NCBI GenBank assembly: GCA_944324835.1
Contig: CALUXV010000005.1
Location: forward strand, 1-64,000
Length of the DNA stretch: 64,000 nt
Origin: Candidatus Gastranaerophilales bacterium
GTDB taxonomy: Bacteria > Cyanobacteriota > Vampirovibrionia > Gastranaerophilales > Gastranaerophilaceae
Direction: 5' to 3'
Part shown: piece by piece, positions 44,507 through 54,436 of the stretch
How positions within the stretch are numbered: position 1 is the first letter of the stretch
Layout of the letters: each line of letters begins with the position of its first letter
The notes under the pieces: model-generated
The model's input: the letters and a program-made list of their open reading frames with translations, nothing else
What the model was told of the DNA's origin: nothing
The model's database searches: none
Position numbers and translations under genes: made by a program

Positions 44507-45043
44507 TTGATAAATATAACTTGTGAACAATTTGAATCATTGATGCATTTTTATTTGAACAACGAGTTAAGTACAAATATAAAATTAGCTTTTGAAAGAC
44601 ACATTTTAGAATGCAAATCTTGCAGGGAGAAATACAATACATTTAAAAACATAATAACAGACTTAAGAGAATCATATAAGGAAATAAAACATATACAGTC
44701 AAAAACAATACATCATACTCCCAAAGAAGAATCTCTTAATAGTGCGATATCAGCATATATTGATAATGAACTAGATATTAATGAGAATATAAAAATAAAA
44801 AAAATGATAATAAGTAAACCGGATATCAGAAATAAAATAGAAAAAATTAATGCCTTACAAACGCTTTTAAAAGAATCTTTTAATAAAACACAGCCTGAAC
44901 AAGATTACTCAAAAAAAATACTAAGAAAAATTTATTCTACAAATAATAGAGAACGAAATAAGGAGATAGTTTTAGCAATCGCCAGTTTTGTTATTCTCAG
45001 CATAATTTGGATAGTAATGTTAGTATCAGCTATTTCGATTTAG
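44507..45043 (+). CDS. Zinc-finger anti-sigma factor with C-terminal membrane anchor
   Basis: A 178-residue protein starting with TTG at 44507 (AGGGGAT 7-8 nt upstream). The N-terminal anti-sigma zinc finger has HILECKSCREKY, i.e. HxxxCxxC, with an earlier Cys6 as the fourth ligand. A second segment (about residues 83-112, ISAYIDNELDI) repeats the start of the same fold without ligands. A single hydrophobic helix close to the C terminus (about 155-176) anchors it in the membrane, with almost no external domain. Inferred role: inhibition of the ECF factor encoded just before. Confidence 0.85.
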   Translation: MINITCEQFESLMHFYLNNELSTNIKLAFERHILECKSCREKYNTFKNIITDLRESYKEIKHIQSKTIHHTPKEESLNSAISAYIDNELDINENIKIKKMIISKPDIRNKIEKINALQTLLKESFNKTQPEQDYSKKILRKIYSTNNRERNKEIVLAIASFVILSIIWIVMLVSAISI

Positions 45044-45077
45044 AGTTCATTTAATTATACGAATTTAAATCATGATA

Positions 45078-46555
<1,478 letters not shown>

Positions 46556-46569
46556 TAAAGGTGTAAATT

Positions 46570-46968
46570 ATGCATTTAAAAATTATTACACACGATAAAA
46601 TCGTTTTTGATGAAGATGTCAAGGAAATCTATACCAAAGGTGTAGATGGTTCATTTGGAGTATTGAAAGGTCATATTCCAATAATCTCAGCACTTGATAT
46701 CGGAGTTACCAAAGTTGTTACAGATGATGAATGTAAATTTTTCACTACAATGGGCGGTGTATTCCAATTCAAAAACGAAGAAGCAACCATCTTGACTGAT
46801 ACAGCAGAATGCGGTTCTGATATTGATATTACAAGAGCCAAAGAAGCAAAAGAACGTGCAGAAGCTCGCCTTGCAGAAAAAGCTGCAGATATTGATGTCA
46901 AACGTGCAGAAGCTGCTCTTGCAAGAGCAAAAGCAAGACTCAAAGTTGCGATGGCTGGAAAAGAATAG
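46570..46968 (+). CDS. atpC: F1F0 ATP synthase epsilon subunit
   Basis: A 132-residue epsilon subunit with the N-terminal beta-sandwich (LKIITHDKIVFDEDVKEI, GVDGSFGVLKGHIPII) and a two-helix C-terminal domain rich in Ala/Arg/Glu (RAEARLAEKA...). It regulates rotation and inhibits hydrolysis in the known enzymes. Separated from atpD by 14 bp; a strong terminator follows. Confidence 0.95.
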   Translation: MHLKIITHDKIVFDEDVKEIYTKGVDGSFGVLKGHIPIISALDIGVTKVVTDDECKFFTTMGGVFQFKNEEATILTDTAECGSDIDITRAKEAKERAEARLAEKAADIDVKRAEAALARAKARLKVAMAGKE

Positions 46969-46992
46969 AATAACAAAACTTAATTTGTTTAT

Positions 46993-47033
46993 AAAAAACT
47001 AACCGGTAAAAAAATCAACCGGTTAGTTTTTTT
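46993..47033. terminator. Strong terminator after atpC
   Basis: AAAAAACTAACCGGT (46993-47007) pairs with ACCGGTTAGTTTTTT (47018-47032) across a 10-base A-rich loop. A- and T-tracts are on both sides, so it can end transcription of atpDC and, from the other strand, the gloA operon. Confidence 0.9.
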
Positions 47034-47100
47034 ATATTATAAATTAATAAATAAATGCTAATTTCTCATAATGTTTTACATAGAAAAAATTTCCTGTATT

Positions 47101-47484
47101 CTACCAGATTACTTTTTCTATCATTTCAATTTCGTTGCCGTCAGGATCCTGTATGAATGCGATTTTAGTACCTTTGCCGTTTAAGTCAAACGGCTCATAA
47201 AGATATTTGTATCCGAGTTTATTTATTTTTTCGGTAAATTCATCAAGTGATTTAACAGAAAAAGCAAAATGTCCGAAACAAGTTCCGTTTTCGTAGCCGT
47301 TTTCAGGGGTTTCATCGTTATATGTAAGTTCTATTTGTGCTGTATTTTCTTCATCAGTCAGAAAATACAATTCGCAATCTTCAAGTCTTTTCTTTTTATC
47401 GAGTTTCATATTCAAAACTTCTGTATAAAATTTTAAAGATGCATCGATATCTTTTACTCTTATCATTGTATGTAAAAATTTCAT
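47101..47484 (-). CDS. gloA: Glyoxalase I / VOC-family protein
   Basis: A 127-residue vicinal-oxygen-chelate protein resembling lactoylglutathione lyase. It has FLHTMIRVKDIDASLKFYTEVL at the N terminus (first metal-ligand His4), Glu in the IELTYN strand, His in CFGHFAFSV and Glu in DPDGNEIEMIE, the four usual ligands. It detoxifies methylglyoxal in the family. Last gene of the nudix-HAD-ispF-gloA operon, overlapping ispF by one base. Confidence 0.88.
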   Translation of the reverse strand: MKFLHTMIRVKDIDASLKFYTEVLNMKLDKKKRLEDCELYFLTDEENTAQIELTYNDETPENGYENGTCFGHFAFSVKSLDEFTEKINKLGYKYLYEPFDLNGKGTKIAFIQDPDGNEIEMIEKVIW

Positions 47485-47966
47485 TATTTATTCTCCTTTT
47501 CAAGTAATACTGCTGCATTTGATTCTATTGCAAGTTTTTCACCAACAGCATCAAGTTTTTCTTTGGTTTTTGCTTTGATAGATATATTTTCAATCTCCAA
47601 TTCAAGCGTTTTTGCAATAATTTCTTTCATTTTTGGAATATAAGGCATCATTTTCGGTGCCTGGGCAATAATATTGCTATCTATATTATTTATCTTATAC
47701 CCTTTATTTTTTATAAGTTCATAAACTTTTTTCAACAAAATAATACTATCTGCATCTTTGTATTTAGGATCAGTATCTGGAAACAAAGTTCCAATATCAG
47801 CTAAACCTGCAGCTCCCAAAAGAGCATCAATAATAGCGTGTACCAGTACATCCGCATCAGAATGTCCGAGTAATCCTTTTTCGTGAGTAATTTTTACCCC
47901 GCCGATTATTAAATCGCGGCCTTCAGTCAGTTTATGTATATCGTATCCGAGTCCTATTTTGAACAT
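47484..47966 (-). CDS. ispF: 2-C-methyl-D-erythritol 2,4-cyclodiphosphate synthase
   Basis: A 160-residue trimeric enzyme of the MEP isoprenoid pathway, cyclising the product of IspE. Zn ligands lie in GYDIHKL and, after the [15 protein letters not shown] signature, in [17 protein letters not shown]. It overlaps the HAD phosphatase gene by 13 nt and gloA by one. With ispD at 12.3 kb it shows that the cell uses the MEP route. Confidence 0.96.
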   Translation of the reverse strand: MFKIGLGYDIHKLTEGRDLIIGGVKITHEKGLLGHSDADVLVHAIIDALLGAAGLADIGTLFPDTDPKYKDADSIILLKKVYELIKNKGYKINNIDSNIIAQAPKMMPYIPKMKEIIAKTLELEIENISIKAKTKEKLDAVGEKLAIESNAAVLLEKENK

Positions 47967-48757
47967 AATACAAATTTCTCCATAGCTTTTACAAAACCAT
48001 CGTTATCAACGGTATCTGTTATATAATCTGCGTATTTTTTTAATTCTTCTGTTGCATTACCCATTGCAACACTTATTCCGCCGGCTTTTAAAAGTTCAAT
48101 ATCATTATCTTGATCGCCAATTGTAAGTACTTCGTCATCTTTAAGATTCCAGTATTCTTTTAAAACTCTTATCGCACATGCCTTTGTGGCATCTGTTGTT
48201 GAAAATTCACAAAAATACGGTGTTGATTTTACTATATACAAATGCGGCATTGATTTTCTGCATTCGTTTATCCAGCCGGTAACTTTTTCTGCATCAGTAT
48301 AATCTATTGCCAGTAGTTTGTTGACATGACTCAGTTCAATATTATCAAAAGATTCTACTTTATAATCAAGATTTTGTCTTGAAGCGTATTGTTTTATTGT
48401 AGAATTATCTTTTTCAACATATAGAATATCATTTGCGTACAAATTAAGATGTATATTATTCTCTCTTGCCCATCGGATAATTTGTTTTACATCATCAACA
48501 GGAATACATGCATCATATAGAATTTCATCCGAATCCGCACTTTTTTTTATCATTCCGCCCTGATATGCAACAACCGGAGTTGTAAGATTCAATCTTTTTG
48601 CAATCTGTTTTGCGGCAGCAAACATCCTGCCTGTTACAATTACAACTTTGATACCTTTTTCTTGCATTGTTTGAATACAGTTTTTAACACCAGAAGTAAA
48701 TTCTCCGGAGTCTCCGAGTATAGTCCCATCGATATCTGTTGCTACAAGTTTAATCAT
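47954..48757 (-). CDS. HAD-superfamily Cof-type phosphatase
   Basis: A 267-residue HAD hydrolase of subclass IIB (Cof). Motif I is ATDIDGTIL, motif II Thr is in VIVTGR, Lys is in the ATKACAI region, and motif IV is [10 protein letters not shown]. The cap domain is residues ~80-185. Such enzymes dephosphorylate sugar phosphates, FMN or PLP; no substrate can be assigned. Overlaps the nudix gene by 8 nt and ispF by 13 nt. Confidence 0.9.
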   Translation of the reverse strand: MIKLVATDIDGTILGDSGEFTSGVKNCIQTMQEKGIKVVIVTGRMFAAAKQIAKRLNLTTPVVAYQGGMIKKSADSDEILYDACIPVDDVKQIIRWARENNIHLNLYANDILYVEKDNSTIKQYASRQNLDYKVESFDNIELSHVNKLLAIDYTDAEKVTGWINECRKSMPHLYIVKSTPYFCEFSTTDATKACAIRVLKEYWNLKDDEVLTIGDQDNDIELLKAGGISVAMGNATEELKKYADYITDTVDNDGFVKAMEKFVLCSK

Positions 48758-49289
48758 AATTAAGATACTTTCTTGCTCTCAATATTGCACACAGTGTTTT
48801 GGCATCAGTTATTTCGTTATTGTCAATCATGTCAAAGACTTTGGCTTGAGTATATTCTTCACACTCTATAATCTCATCTTCGTCTGGATTTACTTGTTTG
48901 TAATTTAAACCTTGAGCGAGATACAAGTAAAGTTTTTCATCACAAAATCCTACTGAGGTATAAATATGTCCGAGTTTTGTCCATTTTTCTGCTATATAGC
49001 CTGTTTCTTCTTCCAATTCTCTTTTTGCTGCAAAATCCGGATCTTCTCCTTTTTCTAATTTGCCTGCCGGAAGTTCAAGCGAAACCGATTTTATCGGATA
49101 TCTATACTGGCGTACAAATAAAAAGTTCCCGTTATCTTTTACTGCAAGAATAGTTACGCCGCCAGAGTGTTCTACCACTTCTCTAACGGATTTGTGACCG
49201 TTTGAAACTTCTATATCATCACGCCTTACATCAATAACTTTGCCGTTGTATACGTATTCGGATGTTAATGTTTTCTCTTCAAAATTCAT
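48750..49289 (-). CDS. NUDIX hydrolase (ADP-ribose pyrophosphatase-like)
   Basis: A 179-residue NUDIX protein. The exact box GX5EX7REUXEEXGU is present (GKLEKGEDPDF followed by AAKRELEEETGYI). The overall layout, with an N-terminal beta domain and VRQYRYPI ahead of the box, matches ADP-ribose pyrophosphatases (NudF). It opens the minus-strand operon nudix-HAD-ispF-gloA. Its start lies 39 bp from the divergent sigF-like start. Confidence 0.9.
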   Translation of the reverse strand: MNFEEKTLTSEYVYNGKVIDVRRDDIEVSNGHKSVREVVEHSGGVTILAVKDNGNFLFVRQYRYPIKSVSLELPAGKLEKGEDPDFAAKRELEEETGYIAEKWTKLGHIYTSVGFCDEKLYLYLAQGLNYKQVNPDEDEIIECEEYTQAKVFDMIDNNEITDAKTLCAILRARKYLNYD

Positions 49290-49316
49290 ACCTCTATATT
49301 ATCATAAATTATGTGA

Positions 49317-49322
49317 TATGAT
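49317..49322 (+). promoter_or_regulatory. Extended -10 for leaderless sigF-like mRNA
   Basis: TGA-TATGAT ends 6 nt before the ATG at 49329. AAAGGT in the gap is too close to the start to act as a ribosome site. Confidence 0.5.
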
Positions 49323-49328
49323 AAAGGT

Positions 49329-50114
49329 ATGAATACCCAAACAGAAGAATCTATTTATCAAAAAATACAAGAATGGCTTGATGCATATAGAACAACAACA
49401 AAAAGAGTTCAAAAAAAAAGATTAGAAAATCTGATAGTTGTTGCAATGATGCCTATCATAAAAAAAATTGCGCATTCAATCGCACGACGTGCAGAAGACC
49501 CTGTTGAAGATTTAATTCAGGCAGGTTCTATCGGGCTTGTAAAAGCTATTGAAAAATACAACCCTGATAAGAACAAACAATTTAGAATATATGCAGGTTA
49601 CTTGATTGTAGGTGAAATGCAGCACTATATGCGTGATAAAGTTTCTATGATAAAGGTTCCGAGAGAAGTTCTGGAGCTTGCATTACGTATTAAAAATTTC
49701 TCTAAAACTCTATCAGAAAAAGAACTTGAAAAGTTAACGGATGAAAAAGTTGCGCAAGCACTTGATGTTCCGGTGCAAAAGATTAAAACAGCAATCGATG
49801 TAGACAGACGTAAAAAAATTGTATCATTGGATGAAGTAGTTAACGATTCCGAAAACAATGCTTCAATCGGAGATTTGACTCCAGCATGTGATTACAACGA
49901 ATTTGTTGAACGCTACGATATGAAAATTGAACTGGACGACGTTATTGAACGACTGCCGGATGATTTAAAGCAAATAATAAAGCTCTTTTATTACGAAGAT
50001 ATGAAACAAAAAATTATTGCAGAGAAAATGAATATGAACGAAATGATGGTATCAAGAAAACTGAAAAAAGCGTATTCTCTGATGTATAACTATATAAAAG
50101 ATTCAATGGAATAA
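49329..50114 (+). CDS. Group 3 sigma-70 factor (SigF/FliA-like)
   Basis: A 261-residue alternative sigma factor with regions 2, 3 and 4. Region 2 has DLIQAGSIGLVKAIEKYNPD and FRIYAGYLIVGEMQHYMRD; region 3 follows with VPREVLELALRIKN; region 4 HTH is DDVIERLPDDLKQIIKLFYYEDMKQKIIAEKMNM, with the second part MVSRKLKKAYSLM. The architecture fits SigB/SigF/FliA group 3 factors. The next gene, 1 bp away, is a prepilin peptidase; in cyanobacteria SigF drives type IV pilus genes, so a role in pilus expression is a reasonable guess. Confidence 0.88.
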   Translation: MNTQTEESIYQKIQEWLDAYRTTTKRVQKKRLENLIVVAMMPIIKKIAHSIARRAEDPVEDLIQAGSIGLVKAIEKYNPDKNKQFRIYAGYLIVGEMQHYMRDKVSMIKVPREVLELALRIKNFSKTLSEKELEKLTDEKVAQALDVPVQKIKTAIDVDRRKKIVSLDEVVNDSENNASIGDLTPACDYNEFVERYDMKIELDDVIERLPDDLKQIIKLFYYEDMKQKIIAEKMNMNEMMVSRKLKKAYSLMYNYIKDSME

Positions 50115-50115
50115 T

Positions 50116-51033
50116 ATGTTAACGGACTGTTTTTTATATCAAATTATTTGTATCTTTATTTTGGGACTTATAATGGGTAGTTTTTATAATGTCGTTATAT
50201 TCCGAACTCTATCCGGCGAAAGTATAATAAATCCCCCGTCAAAATGTCCGGCATGCGAAACGCCGCTTTTATGGTGGCAGAAAATTCCGGTTATTTCATA
50301 TTTATATTTGAAAGGCAAATGTTATTTTTGCAAAAAAGATATAGATATAATGTATCCGGCAGTCGAACTATTATCCGGCATGCTCTTTGTTTTTGATTTT
50401 ATCAAATTCGGATTTTCATTGAAATTTTTCTTCTCAATAGTTGTGATTTCAACTTTTTTAATCCTTGCCGGCATGGATATCCAATCAAATAAGATATCAG
50501 TAAAATATACAATATTAGCTCTTATCGCTGCTGTTTTATTTAATTACAATAACCTGACCGATTCTGCTTTAGGTGCAATTATCGGGTTTACGATTTTTTA
50601 TTTACTAAAAAAACTTTCAATAAACTTTTTTAATAAGGAGTTTTTTGGAGATGGTGATATTTATTTAATATCTGCTTTGGGTGCGTTTACCGGTATTTCT
50701 CATTTATTAATGGCTCTTCTAATAACTTTGTTATGTCAATTTATATTTTGCATGCCTGCATTTGTTAAAAATATACTTGAAACAAAAGAGTATAAAATAT
50801 TTTATTATTCGGCATGGTTTATTATATCTTATATTTTGTTCTTTTTAGCACGAATTTATGTAATAAATATCACGATATTGGGGAAAATCTTCATATTTCT
50901 TAATATAATTGTATCAATGTTTCTTATTTGTAAATATTTATTTTCTAGAATTAAGAAATCTGAAATCTCTTTAATAGAGCCACTTTCGCCTGCTATATTT
51001 TTAAGTGTATTTCTATTTTTGTTTTTATTCTAA
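50116..51033 (+). CDS. pilD: Type IV prepilin peptidase
   Basis: A 305-residue bifunctional aspartic peptidase/methyltransferase with about eight membrane helices. The cytoplasmic N-terminal zinc site has CPACETP...CYFCKK; catalytic aspartates are in GMDIQSNKI and FGDGDIYL (GxGD). It processes prepilins or pseudopilins. It starts 1 bp after the SigF-like gene, so they share a transcript. No pilin genes are nearby. Confidence 0.92.
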   Translation: MLTDCFLYQIICIFILGLIMGSFYNVVIFRTLSGESIINPPSKCPACETPLLWWQKIPVISYLYLKGKCYFCKKDIDIMYPAVELLSGMLFVFDFIKFGFSLKFFFSIVVISTFLILAGMDIQSNKISVKYTILALIAAVLFNYNNLTDSALGAIIGFTIFYLLKKLSINFFNKEFFGDGDIYLISALGAFTGISHLLMALLITLLCQFIFCMPAFVKNILETKEYKIFYYSAWFIISYILFFLARIYVINITILGKIFIFLNIIVSMFLICKYLFSRIKKSEISLIEPLSPAIFLSVFLFLFLF

Positions 51034-51052
51034 TTTAAATGATGTAAAACTA

Positions 51053-51081
51053 TTGTAATTTCTCAAAAAAATTACTATAAT
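51053..51081 (+). promoter_or_regulatory. Promoter upstream of csoR-type gene leader
   Basis: -35 TTGTAA (51053-51058), 17-bp spacer, consensus -10 TATAAT (51076-51081). A start near 51088 would give an ~80-nt leader containing the hairpin at 51119-51148. Confidence 0.6.
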
Positions 51082-51118
51082 AAACATGCTATTTATATTT
51101 CGGCTAGTGTAAAATCTT

Positions 51119-51148
51119 AACAGGAAGGTTATCCTACCTGTTTTTTTT
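51119..51148 (+). terminator. Hairpin with T8 tract in leader of metal-sensor gene; attenuator or pilD terminator
   Basis: ACAGGAAGG (51120-51128) pairs with CCTACCTGT (51133-51141) with one mismatch, around a TTAT loop, and is followed by eight T. Since it lies between a good promoter (51053-51081) and the start codon at 51170, it could be an attenuator of the metal-sensor gene. An outer GGCTA (51102-51106) can pair with TAGCC (51148-51152), giving a possible alternative fold. It could instead simply end the pilD transcript. Confidence 0.6.
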
Positions 51149-51169
51149 AGCCAATATGAGGGAGTTTAA

Positions 51170-51445
51170 ATGCATCATAATACCAAAAATCTTTCCAGAT
51201 TATTAAAAACAGCACGTGGACAGATTGATGGAATTATTAAAATGATAGAAGAAAACAGAGATTGTATCGACATAAGTTCGCAAATTTCCGCATCACAATC
51301 TATTTTAAAAAAGGTTAATATTGAAATACTGTCATCACATTTATCTCACTGCATAAAAGAATCTTTTGAACATGGCAACGAACAGGATAAACAAGCCAAA
51401 ATTGATGAATTTGTAACATTATTAAGTAAAATAATGAAGGGATAA
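51170..51445 (+). CDS. CsoR/RcnR-family metal-sensing repressor (DmeR/InrS-like)
   Basis: A 91-residue all-helical DUF156 repressor. Metal ligands at Cys32, His57 and Cys61 show the exact CsoR spacing (25 and 4); His2/His3 at the N terminus could give the fourth ligand, as in the nickel sensor InrS of Synechocystis (H-C-H-C). So the metal could be Cu(I), Ni(II) or Co(II). The convergent gene is a DmeF-type cation exporter carrying a CsoR-type operator, which favours Ni/Co control. GAGGGAG lies 6 nt before the ATG. Confidence 0.9.
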   Translation: MHHNTKNLSRLLKTARGQIDGIIKMIEENRDCIDISSQISASQSILKKVNIEILSSHLSHCIKESFEHGNEQDKQAKIDEFVTLLSKIMKG

Positions 51446-51456
51446 CGTTTCAAGAA

Positions 51457-52290
51457 TTATTCTTTTTCCAGTGTAATAGATTCACATTCCGCAATTTTAT
51501 TTATTTCCGCTTTCACATCACAAGATTTATCTATTAATTCGTATTTGCCTGCAACAGAAACTTTTTCTTCTGATGTATTCCAAACTCGGAGTTCAAGAAA
51601 TTCAACTTTGTTTTGTAAAGTATTAACAATTTTCTCTTTAACTTTTTTGTTTTCCATATCAAGAAGAATACTGCCGCAACCTTTAATCAGATTGTAAGCC
51701 CATATACAAATAACAGTACCGCCAATCAATCCGACAATAGGGTCAAGAACGTTTAAACCAAAGTATTTTCCGGCAAACAGTGCAATTATTGCAAAAACGG
51801 ATGTCATAGCATCAGCTAAGATATGCATATACGCAGATTTAAAGTTGTAATCTTCATGCTCATGATAATGGTGTTTGTGGTGGTGATGACCGCCCATAAT
51901 AAATGCACAAAGAGAATTTATTACTAAACCGATTATCGCAACAATGATTGCTTCATTAAAACTAATATTTAACGGGTGAAAAATTCTGTCAATTGATTCA
52001 AAAATAATTGCAAGCCCTGTAATACCAAGAAGTATTGAACTTGTAAAACCTGCAAGAGTATTGAATTTTCCTGTACCAAATGTGAATTTATCGGAGAATT
52101 GCAGTTTTCGAATAAGAATATAAGTAAAAAATGTGATACTTAAGGCAACTGCATGTGTTCCCATATGCCAGCCGTCAGCAAAGAGAGCCATTGAATGCGT
52201 AATATACCCGATAACAATTTCAGCTGCCATTGTTATAAGCGTCAGAATTATTACTATCAATGTTCTTTTTTCTTTGCTGGTATCTGTCAT
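51457..52290 (-). CDS. Cation diffusion facilitator, DmeF type
   Basis: A 277-residue CDF transporter with six membrane helices. Family residues are ADGWHMGTHA (the metal-site His/Asp of helix 2, with the WHM typical of DmeF) and HILADAMTSVFA in helix 5. The His-rich loop GGHHHHKHHYHEHE lies between helices 4 and 5. C-terminal ~60 residues form the cytoplasmic domain. DmeF proteins export Co(II)/Ni(II). Upstream operator and neighbouring CsoR/RcnR-type regulator support a DmeRF-like unit, arranged convergently here. Confidence 0.9.
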   Translation of the reverse strand: MTDTSKEKRTLIVIILTLITMAAEIVIGYITHSMALFADGWHMGTHAVALSITFFTYILIRKLQFSDKFTFGTGKFNTLAGFTSSILLGITGLAIIFESIDRIFHPLNISFNEAIIVAIIGLVINSLCAFIMGGHHHHKHHYHEHEDYNFKSAYMHILADAMTSVFAIIALFAGKYFGLNVLDPIVGLIGGTVICIWAYNLIKGCGSILLDMENKKVKEKIVNTLQNKVEFLELRVWNTSEEKVSVAGKYELIDKSCDVKAEINKIAECESITLEKE

Positions 52291-52311
52291 ACTTTTACCC
52301 TTAATGGAGCC

Positions 52312-52328
52312 ATACCCTACAGGGGTAT
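52312..52328. promoter_or_regulatory. CsoR/RcnR-type operator at the dmeF-like promoter
   Basis: ATACCCTACAGGGGTAT: inverted ATACCC/GGGTAT arms with a G/C tract, the form of CsoR- and RcnR-family operators. It begins 22 bp upstream of the dmeF-like ATG. On the minus strand the promoter -35 TTGACA (52362-52357) and -10 TAATAT (52340-52335), 16-bp spacer, place the start inside this box, so binding would block transcription. Confidence 0.75.
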
Positions 52329-52334
52329 AGTACC

Positions 52335-52362
52335 ATATTAAGCTTTTTTATTATTTTGTCAA
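52335..52362 (-). promoter_or_regulatory. Promoter of the dmeF-like gene
   Basis: Minus-strand -35 TTGACA (52362-52357, perfect consensus), 16-bp spacer and -10 TAATAT (52340-52335). Expected start near 52328, at the edge of the CsoR-type operator. Confidence 0.6.
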
Positions 52363-52537
52363 GTAATAATTACAAAAAGTGTATTTATGATGAATAGTTA
52401 AAAATAAACATAACGTTATAACTCATATAAATATATGATTTTTTTGCACGAATTTATTTTTTGTGTTAATATGAACATGATTTAAGAATAATAGTGATAT
52501 TTGCTGGTTTAAACAGCATAAGAACTGGGTGAGGATT

Positions 52538-53101
52538 ATGAAGGGTTCAACTTTAAGAAGATCTAATATTACACGTGAAAAAATTGCGATGCTTGAATCG
52601 CTTTCAAAATATAATAATGACTACAATAGAGGCCAAAAAACAAATGTTCCTGTAGACAAACAAGAAGAATTAGATGTTCTCTGGCAAAATTTTAAAGTTG
52701 CATCACGTCCTGAAAAATCTACAATGGCATTTTTTACAACAGGAGTGTTTGTTGGGGTTATATCAACTTTAGTTGTTGCAATTCTGATTAGTCTTGTTGT
52801 AGGTTATTCTCCATTGGATGATTTAAACTTAAATGTTTCTAATCCTATTAAAATAACTACAGCAGAAAGTCCAAAATTCACATTTATACCTGCTGATACC
52901 AAGCAAGAACCTGTTGCACCGCAAGCATTACCTCAATCTAAAGAATATACGGTTCAAGCCGGTGACTCTTTAGAAAGTATAGCAATTAGATTCTATGGCG
53001 GGTTTGATCAAAGCAAAATTAAAGCAATAGAAGAAGCTAATAAACTTGCAAATCCTAATGCTATAGGTATTGGGCAAAAGTTAATTATACCTATGAATTA
53101 A
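52538..53101 (+). CDS. Membrane-anchored LysM protein
   Basis: A 187-residue protein with a cytoplasmic basic N terminus, one membrane helix (about residues 67-92) and a C-terminal LysM domain (about 138-187: YTVQAGDSLESIAIRFY and IGQKLIIPMN). LysM binds peptidoglycan in the periplasm. The start at ATG 52538 uses GAGG 4-6 nt upstream; a GTG three codons earlier is also open. The 200 bp upstream are AT-rich, with the short palindrome TGCTG-GTTTAAA-CAGCA at about 52502-52520. No enzyme domain, so an adaptor or wall anchor. Confidence 0.8.
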   Translation: MKGSTLRRSNITREKIAMLESLSKYNNDYNRGQKTNVPVDKQEELDVLWQNFKVASRPEKSTMAFFTTGVFVGVISTLVVAILISLVVGYSPLDDLNLNVSNPIKITTAESPKFTFIPADTKQEPVAPQALPQSKEYTVQAGDSLESIAIRFYGGFDQSKIKAIEEANKLANPNAIGIGQKLIIPMN

Positions 53102-53168
53102 TGTTTGATTAAAATTATAGTTTGTCTTATAATTTTACCTAAAGAGGGATGTTTAAAGAGGGATTTTT

Positions 53169-54407
53169 ATGGAACTAGATATTATCAGACAAACTGATGC
53201 TGAAGTTGCAGATTTGATTGCTGCAGAATTAAAACGCCAGCAAACAACGATTGAACTTATTGCAAGTGAAAACTTTACTTCAAAAGCAGTTATGGCGGCA
53301 TGCGGAACAGTTTTGACCAATAAGTATGCAGAAGGGAAACCGCATAAACGTTTTTATAACGGCTGCGACAATATTGATGTAATCGAAGAACTTGCACAAA
53401 AAAGAGCATGCGAATTATTCAAAATGGATCATGCAAATGTTCAGCCGCACAGCGGTGCTCAGGCAAATATGGCAGTCTTTTTGGCATTGTTAAAACCGGG
53501 TGATACAGTACTTGGCATGGATTTATCAAACGGAGGTCATTTAAGTCATGGTTCCCCTGTAAATTTCTCAGGTATGTATTTTAATGTTAAAAGTTACGGC
53601 GTTGATGAAAACGGTGTAATTGACTATGATGATGTCGAAAAGCAAGCTAAGGAACATAAACCTAAACTAATTATTTGCGGAGCAAGCAACTATTCAAAAA
53701 TAATTGATTTCAAACGTTTTAGAGAAATTGCGGATTCTGTCGGCGCATATTTGCTTGCTGATATTGCGCATATCGCCGGGCTTGTTGCAGCTGGTGTTCA
53801 TCCTTCTCCGGCAGGCTATGCACAATTTGTTACTACGACTACCCACAAGACACTAAGAGGTCCTAGAGGCGGAATTATTATGTGTGATGAAGAATATGCC
53901 AACATGATTGATAAGGCAGTATTTCCGGGAACACAAGGCGGTCCTTTGGAACACATAATTGCTGGTAAAGCAATTGCTCTAAAAGAAGCGGCATCAGACG
54001 ATTTTAAAAAGTATGCCCAGCAGATTGTTAAAAATTCAAAGGCTCTTGCAAAAGGCTTAATTGATAACGGAATGGATATTGTCGGCGGCATGACCGAGAA
54101 CCATTTGATGACATTAGATTTAAGAAAAACCGGCAAGACCGGAAAAGATATGGCCAATGTTTTAGAGGTTGTCGGAATTACTGCAAATAAAAATACTGTT
54201 CCGAACGACCCTCAAAGTCCGTTTGTTACAAGCGGTATTCGTTTAGGCAGTGCAGCTGCTACAACCAGAGGGTTCGATGAAGATGCAATGAAAGAAGTTG
54301 CAAACATAATATCAGAAGCAATTAATAATTCTGATAACGAAGAAAAATTGAAAGAATTAAGAGAACGTTCTCTTGCATTATGCAAGAAGTTCCCTTTGTA
54401 TGAATAA
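53169..54407 (+). CDS. glyA: Serine hydroxymethyltransferase
   Basis: A 412-residue PLP enzyme interconverting serine and glycine with tetrahydrofolate. The PLP lysine is in [23 protein letters not shown] and QPHSGAQAN are present. A -10 TATAAT lies at about 53131 and an AGAGGGA site precedes the ATG, so this gene has a normal leader. folK, another folate-pathway gene, lies 3 kb downstream. Confidence 0.97.
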   Translation: MELDIIRQTDAEVADLIAAELKRQQTTIELIASENFTSKAVMAACGTVLTNKYAEGKPHKRFYNGCDNIDVIEELAQKRACELFKMDHANVQPHSGAQANMAVFLALLKPGDTVLGMDLSNGGHLSHGSPVNFSGMYFNVKSYGVDENGVIDYDDVEKQAKEHKPKLIICGASNYSKIIDFKRFREIADSVGAYLLADIAHIAGLVAAGVHPSPAGYAQFVTTTTHKTLRGPRGGIIMCDEEYANMIDKAVFPGTQGGPLEHIIAGKAIALKEAASDDFKKYAQQIVKNSKALAKGLIDNGMDIVGGMTENHLMTLDLRKTGKTGKDMANVLEVVGITANKNTVPNDPQSPFVTSGIRLGSAAATTRGFDEDAMKEVANIISEAINNSDNEEKLKELRERSLALCKKFPLYE

Positions 54408-54436
54408 AAGAGGATAGGACAATTATTATAAATTCT

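Noticed and set aside
51088-51169. NiCo or other known riboswitch upstream of the metal-sensor gene
   Set aside because: The leader is too short and shows only one hairpin with a weak alternative pairing; the conserved multi-helix core is absent.
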